A stretch of DNA of 64,000 nt from JAFMKE01 sp964655225 (GTDB lineage Bacteria > Bacteroidota > Bacteroidia > Chitinophagales > UBA8649), in NCBI GenBank assembly GCA_964655225.1, contig CAZZMB010000006.1, positions 1-64,000 of the forward strand, read 5' to 3'. Shown in pieces: positions 1 to 8,864 of this stretch. Below the pieces are notes generated by a model. The model was not told where the DNA came from, made no database searches, and was given only the letters and a program-made list of their open reading frames with translations. Made by a program: the position numbers and the translations under genes. The number at the start of each line of letters is the position of its first letter. Position 1 is the first letter of the stretch.

Positions 1-434
1 TTGCGATGGATTTTATCGACTTAGATAAGGAGATAGAGCAAGCCGAATCGAAGTCCATCAATGAGCTTTTTGAAGACCATGATGAAGACTACTTTAGAGA
101 GCTTGAATCTAAGGTTTTGAGAAGCATGAAGTTGGAGAACAAGGTCGTTGCTACAGGTGGTGGAACTCCTATCTTTCATTATAACATGGCCTTCATGAAA
201 GAGAAAGGAGCTGTGGCATATATGGTCGTTCCTGCTGAAATTATCATTGGCCGACTAAGACAAAATAAAGAGGAAAGACCGCTTGTTAGAAAGTTAAGCG
301 ATGAGGATTTGACAGCTTATGTTGAAAAAACGCTTGAGCAACGTAAAATTATATACTCGAAGGCAGATATTCTTATACCACACACCAAATCCTTTTCTTT
401 GTTAAAGATAGAATTGGGGTTTTTATTGAATTAA
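1..434 (+). CDS. aroK: Shikimate kinase, C-terminal part (5' truncated by window edge)
   Basis: Shikimate kinase phosphorylates shikimate with ATP in the chorismate pathway (cytosol). The reading frame is open to the left edge, so the N-terminal P-loop lies outside the window. Visible family landmarks are the DxD shikimate-binding segment (FIDLDKEIE) near the edge, the GGG loop (ATGGGTP) and the lid motif ERPLVR. The first ATG in the window (position 6) is internal to the family alignment and is not the true start. The gene ends just before a perfect palindromic terminator shared with the convergent flavodoxin gene. The family assignment is firm; aroK versus aroL cannot be separated from this part. 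Confidence 0.9.
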   Translation, partial: AMDFIDLDKEIEQAESKSINELFEDHDEDYFRELESKVLRSMKLENKVVATGGGTPIFHYNMAFMKEKGAVAYMVVPAEIIIGRLRQNKEERPLVRKLSDEDLTAYVEKTLEQRKIIYSKADILIPHTKSFSLLKIELGFLLN

Positions 435-463
435 AAAAAGGGAAGTTAACTTCCCCTTTTTTT
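433..463. terminator. Bidirectional rho-independent terminator
   Basis: A perfect 16-base palindrome (GGGAAGTTAACTTCCC) is flanked by seven A on the left and a run of T on the right, so it can act as an intrinsic terminator on both strands. It sits between the convergent shikimate kinase and flavodoxin genes. Confidence 0.85.
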
Positions 464-502
464 AAATTCAAATCCTATCTAAATAAATTTTGAAACTATT
501 AA

Positions 503-1030
503 TTAAGTGAGACCAAAATCTTTTAAAACATCAGGGATCCAGACATCTAATCGTTCCTCTGTAAGTTCATCTTGATTATCTACGTCTATGCACAATCCAC
601 AGAATTGACCATCCTTTTCTGCTTTGGAATAGTCGTGTTCATAACCCTCAGATTTGGTATATCCAATGACTTTGCCACCTAATTTTTCAACCATTTCTGC
701 AAATACTCCCAAGGAATCGCAAAAATAGGAAGCATAACCGTATTGATCACCTAAACCAAAGAAAGCTACTTTTTTATTCGTAAAATCAACAGCGTTCATT
801 TCAGGAATAAACTCTTCCCAATCTCCTTGAAGTTCACCATCGTACCATGTCGGTTGTCCCATTATTATTAAGTCATAGGCAGCCATATCTATGGATTTCT
901 TTTGATAAATCTCGTGTAAATCAATACTGTTTTCACCTAGAACAGCTTCTATTTTTTCAATAGCCATTTTGGCAACCATTTCAGTATTGCCTGTATCTGT
1001 TCCATAGAAGAGGCCTATTCTTTTGTCCAT
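503..1030 (-). CDS. fldA: Flavodoxin (long-chain)
   Basis: A small FMN protein that carries one or two electrons at low potential in the cytosol, often replacing ferredoxin when iron is scarce. The 175-residue length fits long-chain flavodoxins. Seen: the phosphate-binding loop GTDTGNTE at residues 10-17, the aromatic FMN loop with PTWYDGELQGDW, and the second aromatic loop GLGDQYGYASYFCDSLG. The ATG start overlaps the 3' end of the upstream S41 protease gene by 16 bp, so the two are probably translationally coupled and co-transcribed with dapD. Iron regulation is plausible from the family, but no Fur site was identified. Confidence 0.93.
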   Translation of the reverse strand: MDKRIGLFYGTDTGNTEMVAKMAIEKIEAVLGENSIDLHEIYQKKSIDMAAYDLIIMGQPTWYDGELQGDWEEFIPEMNAVDFTNKKVAFFGLGDQYGYASYFCDSLGVFAEMVEKLGGKVIGYTKSEGYEHDYSKAEKDGQFCGLCIDVDNQDELTEERLDVWIPDVLKDFGLT

Positions 1031-2601
1031 ATAACATTGTATTTTTTAAACCAATTATTTTCAATTGCTTCAACCGCAGTAATAAAGGATTGGTTCATTT
1101 CCTTATTAACTATGTAATAATATGCCTCACCACCATATAAGTTCCTTGCAATTAATCCTTTTAATTGAAGCCCTAAGACTTTAGCGGATTTAGCAACCTG
1201 ATTTTTGTCAACATCTATTTCTTCTTTAGTGCAGTATTCTAAAAATTCAGCTAAAAATTCCTCATCAGCCATGAATGTTTGATCAAAGGTTGCCATATCA
1301 GGATAATATTCTGTTAAAGCCTTTCTATTTTTATTGGCATAGCTTAAGGTAAATTTATTAATCAATCCTTTTCGCAAGGCCTGCGCATAAAATTCAGTAT
1401 TAAAAGAAGTGTCTAGCGGAACATAAATATCAGGTGTTATTCCGCCACCACCGTATACAGTCCTTCCGTTTTTTGTTTCAAATTTAAGTGAGTCAGGTAA
1501 TTCTTGAATTAAACTATCTGTTAGTTCACCTGAAGAAAATCTATTTGCTAAATCCTTTCGATAGCTATCCACTCCATCAGTATATGGTTTTTGGATAAAC
1601 CGTCCACTGGGGGTGTAGTAGTTGGCTATTGTTAGTCTTATTTGTCCTCCATCAGGCAATGGCAGCGGCCGTTGGACAAGACCTTTGCCAAAACTTCTTC
1701 TACCTATTATTAAACCTCTATCCCAATCTTGAATGGCTCCTGACATGATTTCGCTTGCGGATGCAGAATATTGGTCTATTAAGACCACTATATTATCATT
1801 TTCATAATGGCCATAAGTAGTCGCTTTCATTTCATTTCTAGGACTGCTTTTACCTTCTGTATATACAATCAATTTGTTATCCCCTAAAATTTCATCCGTC
1901 ATTTTAAAGGCTGCATTTAGGTATCCTCCAGAATTACCTTGTAAATCTAGAACCAAATTAGTCATTCCTTGCTCGCTCAATTTATCTAAGGCCTCAACGA
2001 ATTCTTGAGGAGTTTTTGCAGCGAAACGATTGACTTTAATATAGCCAATGTAATCGTTTACCATATAAGCAGCATCTATTGAAAAAATCGGAATTTTATC
2101 TCTTACTATTTTAAAATCTAATGTTTTTTTAACATCAATTCGCTTAATTTCCACTTCTACTTCTGTACCCTTTGCACCCCTTAATCGGTCAACTACACCT
2201 TTGTTTGTGATCCCAATTCCAGCAACTATTTCTCCATCAATCATAACGATACGATCACCTGCTAGTACACCCACTTTTTCGCTTGGACCTCCTGCAATTG
2301 TTGCAACGACTAATATGGAATCATTAAGGATATTAAACTGAATTCCTACTCCTTCAAAATTACCCACTAATGGCTCATTCATTTCTGCTACTTCTTCCTT
2401 CGAGATGTATACGGAGTGGGGGTCTAAATCTTTTAAGACACTTTTTATTGCTAGCTCAGCAAGCTCATCTTTGTCTACATCTTCTACATAGAATTGATCA
2501 ATATATTCTAAAACCGTGATAATTTGCTTGTGAGCTATGTCTTCTTGGGCATTTATCGTTAGGCACAATGAAACAAGGAAGACTAAAATTAAATTTCTCA
2601 T
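1015..2601 (-). CDS. S41 family C-terminal processing peptidase (CtpA/Prc type)
   Basis: A periplasmic or surface serine protease that trims or degrades proteins from their C-terminus. An N-terminal signal peptide (residues 1-18, ending INAQ) is followed by a PDZ domain (roughly residues 75-165) and the S41 catalytic domain. The serine block SASASEIMSGAIQD and, about 25 residues on, the GKGLVQ lysine block form the Ser-Lys dyad. A C-terminal extension of about 130 residues follows the catalytic domain, as in other Bacteroidota members. It lies 10 bp downstream of dapD and overlaps the flavodoxin start. The substrate is unknown. Confidence 0.92.
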   Translation of the reverse strand: MRNLILVFLVSLCLTINAQEDIAHKQIITVLEYIDQFYVEDVDKDELAELAIKSVLKDLDPHSVYISKEEVAEMNEPLVGNFEGVGIQFNILNDSILVVATIAGGPSEKVGVLAGDRIVMIDGEIVAGIGITNKGVVDRLRGAKGTEVEVEIKRIDVKKTLDFKIVRDKIPIFSIDAAYMVNDYIGYIKVNRFAAKTPQEFVEALDKLSEQGMTNLVLDLQGNSGGYLNAAFKMTDEILGDNKLIVYTEGKSSPRNEMKATTYGHYENDNIVVLIDQYSASASEIMSGAIQDWDRGLIIGRRSFGKGLVQRPLPLPDGGQIRLTIANYYTPSGRFIQKPYTDGVDSYRKDLANRFSSGELTDSLIQELPDSLKFETKNGRTVYGGGGITPDIYVPLDTSFNTEFYAQALRKGLINKFTLSYANKNRKALTEYYPDMATFDQTFMADEEFLAEFLEYCTKEEIDVDKNQVAKSAKVLGLQLKGLIARNLYGGEAYYYIVNKEMNQSFITAVEAIENNWFKKYNVIWTKE

Positions 2602-2611
2602 AAATTATTTC

Positions 2612-3436
2612 TTATACAGCCACTTGATGCTCGCGTAATGCTTCATTAAGTGAGGTTTTTTTATTGGTGGATTCTTTTCTTTTACCAATGATTAAAGCAC
2701 AGGGCACTTGATATTCACCTGCAGCAAACTTTTTAGTATAGGTACCTGGTATCACTACGGATCGAGCAGGCACCCTTCCTTTGTATTCTATTGGATTTGC
2801 TTGAGTCACATCAATTATTTTTGTGGAAGCAGTGAGGACAACGTTTGCGCCTAAAACGGCTTCTTCTTCTACTAATACGCCTTCAACAACAATACATCTA
2901 GAGCCAATAAAGCAGTTATCTTCAATAATTACTGGACTTGCTTGAATAGGTTCTAGAACGCCACCTATTCCAACGCCGCCGCTGAGGTGCACATTTTCTC
3001 CAATTTGAGCACATGAGCCAACAGTTGCCCACGTGTCTACCATGGTCCCAGTACCTACATAGGCACCAATATTTACATAACTAGGCATTAAGATTGTCCC
3101 TTTCTCTATAAAGGAGCCATATCTTGCAATGGCATGAGGAACTACTCGGACACCTTTCTTTGCATAATCCTTCTTTAACGGTATTTTATCGTGAAACTCA
3201 AACGGACCAAGTTCTATAGTCGTCATTTTCCTTATTGGAAAATACAAAACAACTGCTTTTTTAATCCATTCATGAACAATCCATTGACCATCTATTTTTT
3301 CACATGCCCGTAGCTCGCCTTTATCCAATAGTTCAACAACTTCATTAATGGCAGCATGAGAGTCCTCTTTAGATAGTAAATCTCGATTTTCCCAAACTTC
3401 TAAAATTTTAGACTTTAAGCGCATGGATAAATTCAT
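2612..3436 (-). CDS. dapD: 2,3,4,5-tetrahydropyridine-2,6-dicarboxylate N-succinyltransferase
   Basis: DapD adds a succinyl group to tetrahydrodipicolinate in the succinylase branch of diaminopimelate/lysine synthesis. The protein has an N-terminal helical domain and a left-handed beta-helix of hexapeptide repeats (for example FIGSRCIVVEGVLVEEEAVLG). The ATG at 3436 gives 274 residues, the usual family length; an in-frame TTG 45 bases upstream at 3481 would add residues not expected for the family and was not used. It is probably the first gene of a dapD - S41 protease - flavodoxin transcript. No ribosome-binding sequence is obvious, as is normal in this phylum. Confidence 0.95.
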   Translation of the reverse strand: MNLSMRLKSKILEVWENRDLLSKEDSHAAINEVVELLDKGELRACEKIDGQWIVHEWIKKAVVLYFPIRKMTTIELGPFEFHDKIPLKKDYAKKGVRVVPHAIARYGSFIEKGTILMPSYVNIGAYVGTGTMVDTWATVGSCAQIGENVHLSGGVGIGGVLEPIQASPVIIEDNCFIGSRCIVVEGVLVEEEAVLGANVVLTASTKIIDVTQANPIEYKGRVPARSVVIPGTYTKKFAAGEYQVPCALIIGKRKESTNKKTSLNEALREHQVAV

Positions 3437-4081
3437 TTTTTGAGACCGCAAAATAACAATTTTACGCTCATTAGTTGACAAGTAAATTGATTTATTTGTT
3501 TAAAATTTAGATTTAATAACTTATTTTTGGAATGATTGCACAAACATCATCACGAAAAATATACTACAGCTGTTTTCATAGCTACAATACGCATTTGCTT
3601 TATGGAATTCTTTAAGAATTCGCTTGTAAATTAATAAAGTATTTATTTGATGGTTTCTGACTATCGTAAAGTTATGCGAGTGCTTTTTTATAGGTCGTAG
3701 TATACCGCCAAAGTTTGTTTAGATTTTTGAGATTTGCGGAAAAGTACTAGAGAATGCTTTATTAGTAAAAAAACACTTTTATGTTTTATGATGAAAAAGC
3801 GAAGTTGGCGGGGAGGTGAAGAGATCCTTCTGTCAACACATGCAAAGTTTAACTAAATATCCTTGGTTGTTTAATATGGTTGTTAACAAAGCATGAAAAA
3901 ATAAGGAGCTTCGAGATACAATATCCTGTATGTTCGAAAGTGTTGATATGCGAAAAAGGTTAAGGAATCCTATGTTTTATTTCCGCATTTTATTTGGCTA
4001 GAAAAAAAACAGAAAATTAATATCAAATTTGTTGTATTTCAATTAGATAGCATTTATCTTTGCAGTCCTTAAAAAAATTAA
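3437..4081. other. 645 bp non-coding stretch before tRNA-Lys
   Basis: No credible protein reading frame is seen on either strand. It contains a near-palindrome at about 3605-3621 (GAATTC, TTTAA, GAATTC) and, at its right end, the tRNA promoter. The left end must hold the dapD promoter, which I could not locate precisely. Apart from these, no RNA family or repeat was recognised. Confidence 0.6.
4028..4062 (+). promoter_or_regulatory. Bacteroidota-type promoter of tRNA-Lys
   Basis: A TTTGTTG segment (-33 element) at 4028-4034 is followed after 20 bases by TATCTTTG at 4055-4062, matching the TAnnTTTG -7 consensus of the primary sigma factor in this phylum. The mature tRNA begins 20 bases further on. 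Confidence 0.8.
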
Positions 4082-4154
4082 GATTCAGTAGCTCAGCTGG
4101 TAGAGCACAACACTTTTAATGTTGGGGTCCTGGGTTCGAGCCCCAGCTGAATCA
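4082..4154 (+). tRNA. tRNA-Lys (anticodon TTT)
   Basis: A full cloverleaf can be drawn: acceptor stem GATTCAG/CTGAATC, D-arm with AGCTCAGCTGGTAGAGC, anticodon stem CAACA/TGTTG enclosing loop CTTTTAA (anticodon TTT), and T-arm with GGTTCGAGCC. The discriminator base is A, and the CCA end is not encoded. It is followed directly by a terminator and preceded by a strong promoter, so it appears to be a single-gene unit. Confidence 0.95.
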
Positions 4155-4160
4155 CTTTAA

Positions 4161-4188
4161 TCCCGGCTTTGTGTCGGGATTTTTGTTT
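4161..4188 (+). terminator. Rho-independent terminator of tRNA-Lys
   Basis: A 7 bp stem (TCCCGGC pairing with GTCGGGA, one G-T pair) with loop TTTGT is followed by a T-rich tract, 6 bases after the tRNA discriminator base. Confidence 0.85.
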
Positions 4189-4190
4189 TA

Positions 4191-4634
4191 TTACATTTTG
4201 AAATATTGAAGGATTATATCTTTCTCCTCCGCACTAAGTTTTGCTTCTTGGTGCATCAGAGTATAGGTCGATAGCGGCATTCGATTTTCCTCTAGAACTT
4301 CTATTATTTCAAAACTAGCAAACTCTTTTTCTTTTGTAGTAAACGAATTCCATTCGGAAAAATTAAGTTTCTTTTTACCTCCCCCAATATGATTGGCTAA
4401 GTACCATGAAATAGGAGCTATTTTGTTATACCAGGGATAATTGGTTTGATTTGAATGGCAATCATAACAGCTTGATTTTAATATTGAGTTGATTTCCAAT
4501 ACCTGGGCATTCATGGTTTCTTTCATTTCAAATACAGGAAATGTATTTGTTTCATCGGTCTGATTCTTCTTAATCGGTATAAATTGCATTAGAATGAAGA
4601 CAAGTAAAACACTTAAACCTATTTTAATTTTCAT
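4191..4634 (-). CDS. Heme-binding domain protein with one CxxCH site
   Basis: A 147-residue exported protein resembling the small haem-binding-domain family common in Bacteroidota. It has one N-terminal hydrophobic segment (about residues 5-22), then a CYDCH c-type heme attachment site near residue 58, a WYNKIAPISWYLANHI stretch and a C-terminal segment with NRMPLSTYTLMH. The ATG at 4634 is preferred: it starts a clean signal/anchor, while an upstream start would add a hydrophobic stretch read from the overlapping antiporter gene. It overlaps the 3' end of that antiporter gene by 11 bp and should be co-transcribed. A role in periplasmic electron transfer is inferred; the partner is unknown. 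Confidence 0.8.
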   Translation of the reverse strand: MKIKIGLSVLLVFILMQFIPIKKNQTDETNTFPVFEMKETMNAQVLEINSILKSSCYDCHSNQTNYPWYNKIAPISWYLANHIGGGKKKLNFSEWNSFTTKEKEFASFEIIEVLEENRMPLSTYTLMHQEAKLSAEEKDIILQYFKM

Positions 4635-6483
4635 AATTTTTTTCTTTTGTTCCAAGCAGGAATACAAGACCAATAATACAAGCAAATCCTATTATGTATA
4701 AAAAATACCACGGTATACCTATGGCAAAAAGTACCCCGCCACAAAATAAGCTAACTAAGCCTACAATGAAGGCATAAGGCATCTGCGTTTTCACATGGTC
4801 GATGTGATTGCAATCTGTCGCTAATGAACTTAAAATAGTCGTGTCAGAAATAGGTGAGCAATGGTCACCAAAAACTGATGCAGCTAATATGACCGAAATG
4901 GTATTGAGCAGCACGGGCATTAAATAATTTAAATCTACATCCGATCCATTATTCACACTTACACCTATTACAATGGGTATGCAAATTGGATACATAACAG
5001 CCATCGTATTCCAACTAGAGCCAGTAGCAAAGGAGATTAAAGCTGAAAGCACAAAGAATATTCCAGGAAGCCAATAAGGGTTGAAATTTTCAGGTACTAA
5101 GGAAGCGAGAAAGGAAGCCGTGTGTAGGTTTTCAATCACTCCTGCTAACGCCCAAGCTAAGACTAATATCGCTATAGCAGGAACCATAGACTTAACCCCT
5201 TCAATAAGGCTCTCTATACTTTCTTTAACACCTAAGGAGTTACTAAGTTTAGATACAATTACGGCTACTGTACAAGCTAAAAAAGATGCCCAAATCAAGG
5301 CGATATATGAATCTGCATTTGATAGTGTTGACCTTAACTTAAACATTAAAGTCTCTGAGCTATTCCATACGTCTGTTGAATAACCAGTTAAAATCAGACC
5401 TACCATTACCATTACGATTAAAGTTAAAACCGGAAAAGCTGCATTGATCCAATGGCTTGTCTTTTGCTTTTGCGCATCCATCGTGTTTGTTTCCTTCGCT
5501 TCTCGTGCTTTTATTTCTGCTTTACGCATAGGGCCAAAATCTCTTTTAAAGAGTATGAGAAGTGACATAAAGAATAAAGTGAAAACAGGGTAATAGGCAT
5601 ACTTTAAAGAACCTAGAAAAATGGAATAGGCACCTTCTTCAATGACCACAAAATTTTGAAGAGCAAGCCCTTTCTCAATTTCTGAAAGCTGATAGCCAAT
5701 CCAAGTTGTTACGAATGCTACTGACGCAATTGGTGCAGCTGTGCTGTCAACAATATAGGCTAATTTCTCCCTTGATATTTTAAATTTATCCGTTAGCGGA
5801 CGCATCGTATTACCCACGACTAAAGAGTTTGCGTAATCGTCAAAAAATATCATGCAACCCATGAGCATGGTTGCCAATTGAGTTCTTCTAGCAGATGTGG
5901 CAAGTTTAGAGACCTTTGAAACTACACCATTCATTCCTCCATTGGATGAAATAATATGCACCATTCCTCCAATCAGCAAGGAGAATAAAATGATTGATAA
6001 ATGTCCAGTTTGTAATTCTCCGCCATCTGACCAGGCAATAGCTTGGATAATATAAGTGTCAGCAATTTGTAAAAAACTTGAAAAAAGTTGGGATAACTGA
6101 AATCCGTTGAGACTGAAAACGCCAAAAAATATACCCAAAATAAGAGCTACATGGACCTCTTTAAACAACAAGGCCATTAGAATAGCAATAAGCGGTGGAA
6201 CTATAGAAATCCAGGCTGAAAAGCGCTTACTTAAACCATTTTTATGATAAATAAGTTCTTGATTCTCTTTATCATATTGCAAGGACGGACCTGCTTCATT
6301 TTCAAATTTTAGACTAAGTAATTGCTGATCTTCAAAACGACTTTCAGTCGAATCATTATCCAATGGAAAATTAACAGCCTGTGCATCAAGGCTTAAACAA
6401 CTAAAAAAAACTGCAAAAAATAATAAAAAAACTCTCAATAGAAGTATTGTTGTTCCGAGTAAATATAGCGTATATTTTATCAA
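4624..6483 (-). CDS. NhaC-type Na+/H+ antiporter family protein with an N-terminal exported segment
   Basis: An inner-membrane antiporter of the NhaC family exchanging Na+ (or a related ion or organic solute) for H+. About 12 hydrophobic helices are visible, with conserved segments FFDDYANSLVVGNTMRPL, IGYQLSEIE, FATGSSWNTMA and VFGDHCSPISDTT. Unusually, the first ~85 residues look like a signal peptide (ending CLSLDAQA) plus a short polar domain before the first core helix. There is no ATG near the 5' end: the frame opens at TTG 6483, and a second TTG at 6438 would give a cleaner signal peptide (MRVFLLFFAVFFSC), so the start is uncertain. It overlaps the downstream heme-binding protein gene. 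Confidence 0.88.
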   Translation of the reverse strand: MIKYTLYLLGTTILLLRVFLLFFAVFFSCLSLDAQAVNFPLDNDSTESRFEDQQLLSLKFENEAGPSLQYDKENQELIYHKNGLSKRFSAWISIVPPLIAILMALLFKEVHVALILGIFFGVFSLNGFQLSQLFSSFLQIADTYIIQAIAWSDGGELQTGHLSIILFSLLIGGMVHIISSNGGMNGVVSKVSKLATSARRTQLATMLMGCMIFFDDYANSLVVGNTMRPLTDKFKISREKLAYIVDSTAAPIASVAFVTTWIGYQLSEIEKGLALQNFVVIEEGAYSIFLGSLKYAYYPVFTLFFMSLLILFKRDFGPMRKAEIKAREAKETNTMDAQKQKTSHWINAAFPVLTLIVMVMVGLILTGYSTDVWNSSETLMFKLRSTLSNADSYIALIWASFLACTVAVIVSKLSNSLGVKESIESLIEGVKSMVPAIAILVLAWALAGVIENLHTASFLASLVPENFNPYWLPGIFFVLSALISFATGSSWNTMAVMYPICIPIVIGVSVNNGSDVDLNYLMPVLLNTISVILAASVFGDHCSPISDTTILSSLATDCNHIDHVKTQMPYAFIVGLVSLFCGGVLFAIGIPWYFLYIIGFACIIGLVFLLGTKEKNYEN

Positions 6484-6553
6484 TTGAAAAATATAGTGAA
6501 TACATTTCTTTGAGAGTTATGATTAAACTATCTTGCGCCAAAATAACCCTTTT

Positions 6554-8812
6554 ATGCGGCCTTTACACAATGATTTTAAACGTCCATCCGATTGGCCTAC
6601 AGGAGATATCATTGATCTAGATATTCATGACTTGCCCCACGATAGTTCTACCACAGAATGGTGGTATATTAATTCACATATTACATCAAATACAGGTAAG
6701 AAATATTCAGTTTTTGCCTCTTTTTTTAGAAGACTCATAAAGTTTAATGAAGAAACTCAAAAGCTCGAATACGCACATTCTATAACATGGGCAATCATTG
6801 ACGTTGAAAATCAAAAATATTATAATAATTCACTGATTGATCAACGAACACCGGAAATTGGATTGGAAAGATTAAGAAAGGGCGAAATTGTAAAAGATGA
6901 GCGTATTCGTAAATCAGCTATCGAAATGCTGGAAAAGGGCAATGTTCCCTATCCAGATAGATTATTCGAAAAGGAAGTGCGAGTTTCTAGAGATAAATTA
7001 GATTTAAAATTTGATCGAAATTCATATCGTAAATTGGATAATGGTAATTATGAGTTAATTCTTGAAGATACCGAGCATAAAGTTGCTTGCACGATGGTTT
7101 TAGAGCCGCAAAAACCTGTCACTCGGCATGGCGATAATGGAGAGGTATTTGGTGTGTCGGCTGAGGATATGTTTTATTATTTTATTCCAAGAAACAAAGC
7201 CAACGGATTTATCGAAATAGAGGGTGAACGGATACTGTTTGAAAATTCTACAGCTTGGTATGATCATGAGTTTGGAAGGCATCGCAAGGAGGTCAATGAT
7301 GAGGACGTGGTAAGTCAAGATGTTGCTTGGAATTGGATTTCATCACAATTAAGTAACGGGTATGAATTTACCGCTTATGATTTGATTGACAATGATACCG
7401 AGAAAGGAGTTGGATCATATTTAATATTAATTGATCCTCAGGGAAATAGAATTCAAGTTGATGAATTTAGTTTAAGATCCAAAGGCAGTGATTGGACAAG
7501 TACAAGAACGTTTAGAGATTACCCATTGGAGTGGGTGTTAGAGGCGCCTAGCATAGGTCTTTATATAGAGGCAAAGGCATGTTTCCCTCATCAAGAATTT
7601 GCTACGGTCATTTCAAAACCAGCATTTTGGGAAGGGAGAGTAGAGGTAAAGGGACGATTAGGAAAGGAAGAAATCGAGGGGCCTGGTTTTGTCGAAAGAA
7701 GTGGATTTGATTCTGCAACTAACTTGGAAGAATTCTTTAAGGTGGTTAGTCGAGAAACTATCCGATCGGTTAAGAAAATTTTACCTAAGAATCCAAGGGC
7801 TGAAAAACTAGCTGAATTGGTTTCTAAAAAAGATCAAACGAATTATACAAAGGGTATTGATAATGTCCAGTTTTCAAAGGCACTGATTGAACCAATTCGC
7901 AGTATAATTGATCGGGGTGGTAAGTCCTGGAGGAGTTATGCTGCTTTAGCTTGTTGTGATATTGTAGGAGGAAATTCCCAAAAGGCAAAAGATTGGTTGG
8001 CCTTACCAGAAATGATGCACGTAGGTTCATTAATAGTGGATGATGTGGAAGATCAATCGGATGTGCGAAGAGGTGGACCAAGTTGCCATAAGTTGTATTC
8101 TGAAGCGCTTGCTATAAATGCTGGTTCTGCTTGCTATTTCTTAGGTCAGATTGTTATCTATCAGGCAGATGAATTAGCGGATTCCAAAAAACTGAGAATT
8201 TATAATTTGTATTTTGAAGCTTTACGTGCAGCACATTCTGGGCAAGCTTTGGATATTCACGGTTTAGATTATATGATGGATGAGGTGGTTGAAGAGGGAG
8301 CTGGAAGGTTGTTAGAGGAACGAATTTTAGCCATCCATAAACTAAAGTCAGCAGCTCCTGCATCTTACCTCGCTCAGATTGGTGTGATACTTGGTGGGGG
8401 GTCAGAAATTCAGGTCAAAGGCCTGGGCGACTACTATGAAGCACTAGGAATATCTTTTCAAATTATTGATGATACACTTAATTTAAGAGGATTTAAAGAT
8501 GGCTTAAAAACTAAAGGAGAAGATATCACTTCAGGTAAAATAACCTATCCCATAGCAAAAGCGATGACTCGATTGGATAAGTTGGATAGGGCTAGATTAT
8601 GGGAGATAGTTGCGTCAAAAACCGATGATCTTGTCTTGATAAAAGAAGCTGTTAATCTATTAGATAAAGTGAGTGCTCTAGATGAATGCGTGCAAGAAGC
8701 AAAAGATATACTCAATGATGCATGGAAAATACTAGATCCGCTTGTAAGAGACTCTATGGTGAAATTGAACCTTCGAGCATTTAGTTGGTATGTGTTAGAT
8801 AGACATTATTAA
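6554..8812 (+). CDS. Fusion: AttH/CrtC-like (lipocalin-type) domain + polyprenyl diphosphate synthase
   Basis: The protein is 752 residues from the ATG at 6554 (a TTG at 6533 is the only other upstream start). Residues ~1-380 match the AttH/carotenoid 1,2-hydratase CrtC fold: EWWY at 35-38, the AWYDHEFG block at 234-241 and a WNWISSQLSNGYEF strand. Residues ~400-752 are a trans-isoprenyl diphosphate synthase: first Asp-rich motif DDVEDQSDVRR at 496-506, GQALDIHGL, and second motif DDTLN at 639-643 followed by the GEDITSGKITYP block. Both Mg-binding motifs are present, so prenyl chain synthesis is expected, with the N-terminal domain perhaps hydrating or cyclising the product. There is no signal peptide, and it is transcribed alone. 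The domain calls are firm; the combined reaction is unknown. Confidence 0.85.
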   Translation: MRPLHNDFKRPSDWPTGDIIDLDIHDLPHDSSTTEWWYINSHITSNTGKKYSVFASFFRRLIKFNEETQKLEYAHSITWAIIDVENQKYYNNSLIDQRTPEIGLERLRKGEIVKDERIRKSAIEMLEKGNVPYPDRLFEKEVRVSRDKLDLKFDRNSYRKLDNGNYELILEDTEHKVACTMVLEPQKPVTRHGDNGEVFGVSAEDMFYYFIPRNKANGFIEIEGERILFENSTAWYDHEFGRHRKEVNDEDVVSQDVAWNWISSQLSNGYEFTAYDLIDNDTEKGVGSYLILIDPQGNRIQVDEFSLRSKGSDWTSTRTFRDYPLEWVLEAPSIGLYIEAKACFPHQEFATVISKPAFWEGRVEVKGRLGKEEIEGPGFVERSGFDSATNLEEFFKVVSRETIRSVKKILPKNPRAEKLAELVSKKDQTNYTKGIDNVQFSKALIEPIRSIIDRGGKSWRSYAALACCDIVGGNSQKAKDWLALPEMMHVGSLIVDDVEDQSDVRRGGPSCHKLYSEALAINAGSACYFLGQIVIYQADELADSKKLRIYNLYFEALRAAHSGQALDIHGLDYMMDEVVEEGAGRLLEERILAIHKLKSAAPASYLAQIGVILGGGSEIQVKGLGDYYEALGISFQIIDDTLNLRGFKDGLKTKGEDITSGKITYPIAKAMTRLDKLDRARLWEIVASKTDDLVLIKEAVNLLDKVSALDECVQEAKDILNDAWKILDPLVRDSMVKLNLRAFSWYVLDRHY

Positions 8813-8836
8813 ATGCAGTGATTCGTTAATTTCGCT

Positions 8837-8844
8837 TATTTTTG
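8837..8844 (+). promoter_or_regulatory. Candidate -7 element (TATTTTTG)
   Basis: Matches TAnnTTTG and lies 20 bases before the start of the pseudouridine synthase gene at 8865. The -33 element is not clear. Confidence 0.5.
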
Positions 8845-8864
8845 CACTTCAATAAGGATTCATT

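Noticed and set aside
3437..4081. Replication origin in the long non-coding stretch
   Set aside because: No cluster of DnaA boxes, no dnaA/dnaN neighbours, and no clear strand switch of gene direction centred here.
7100..8363. Minus-strand reading frames inside the prenyl synthase fusion gene
   Set aside because: They lie antisense to a strongly conserved coding frame, have no family features and look like chance openings.
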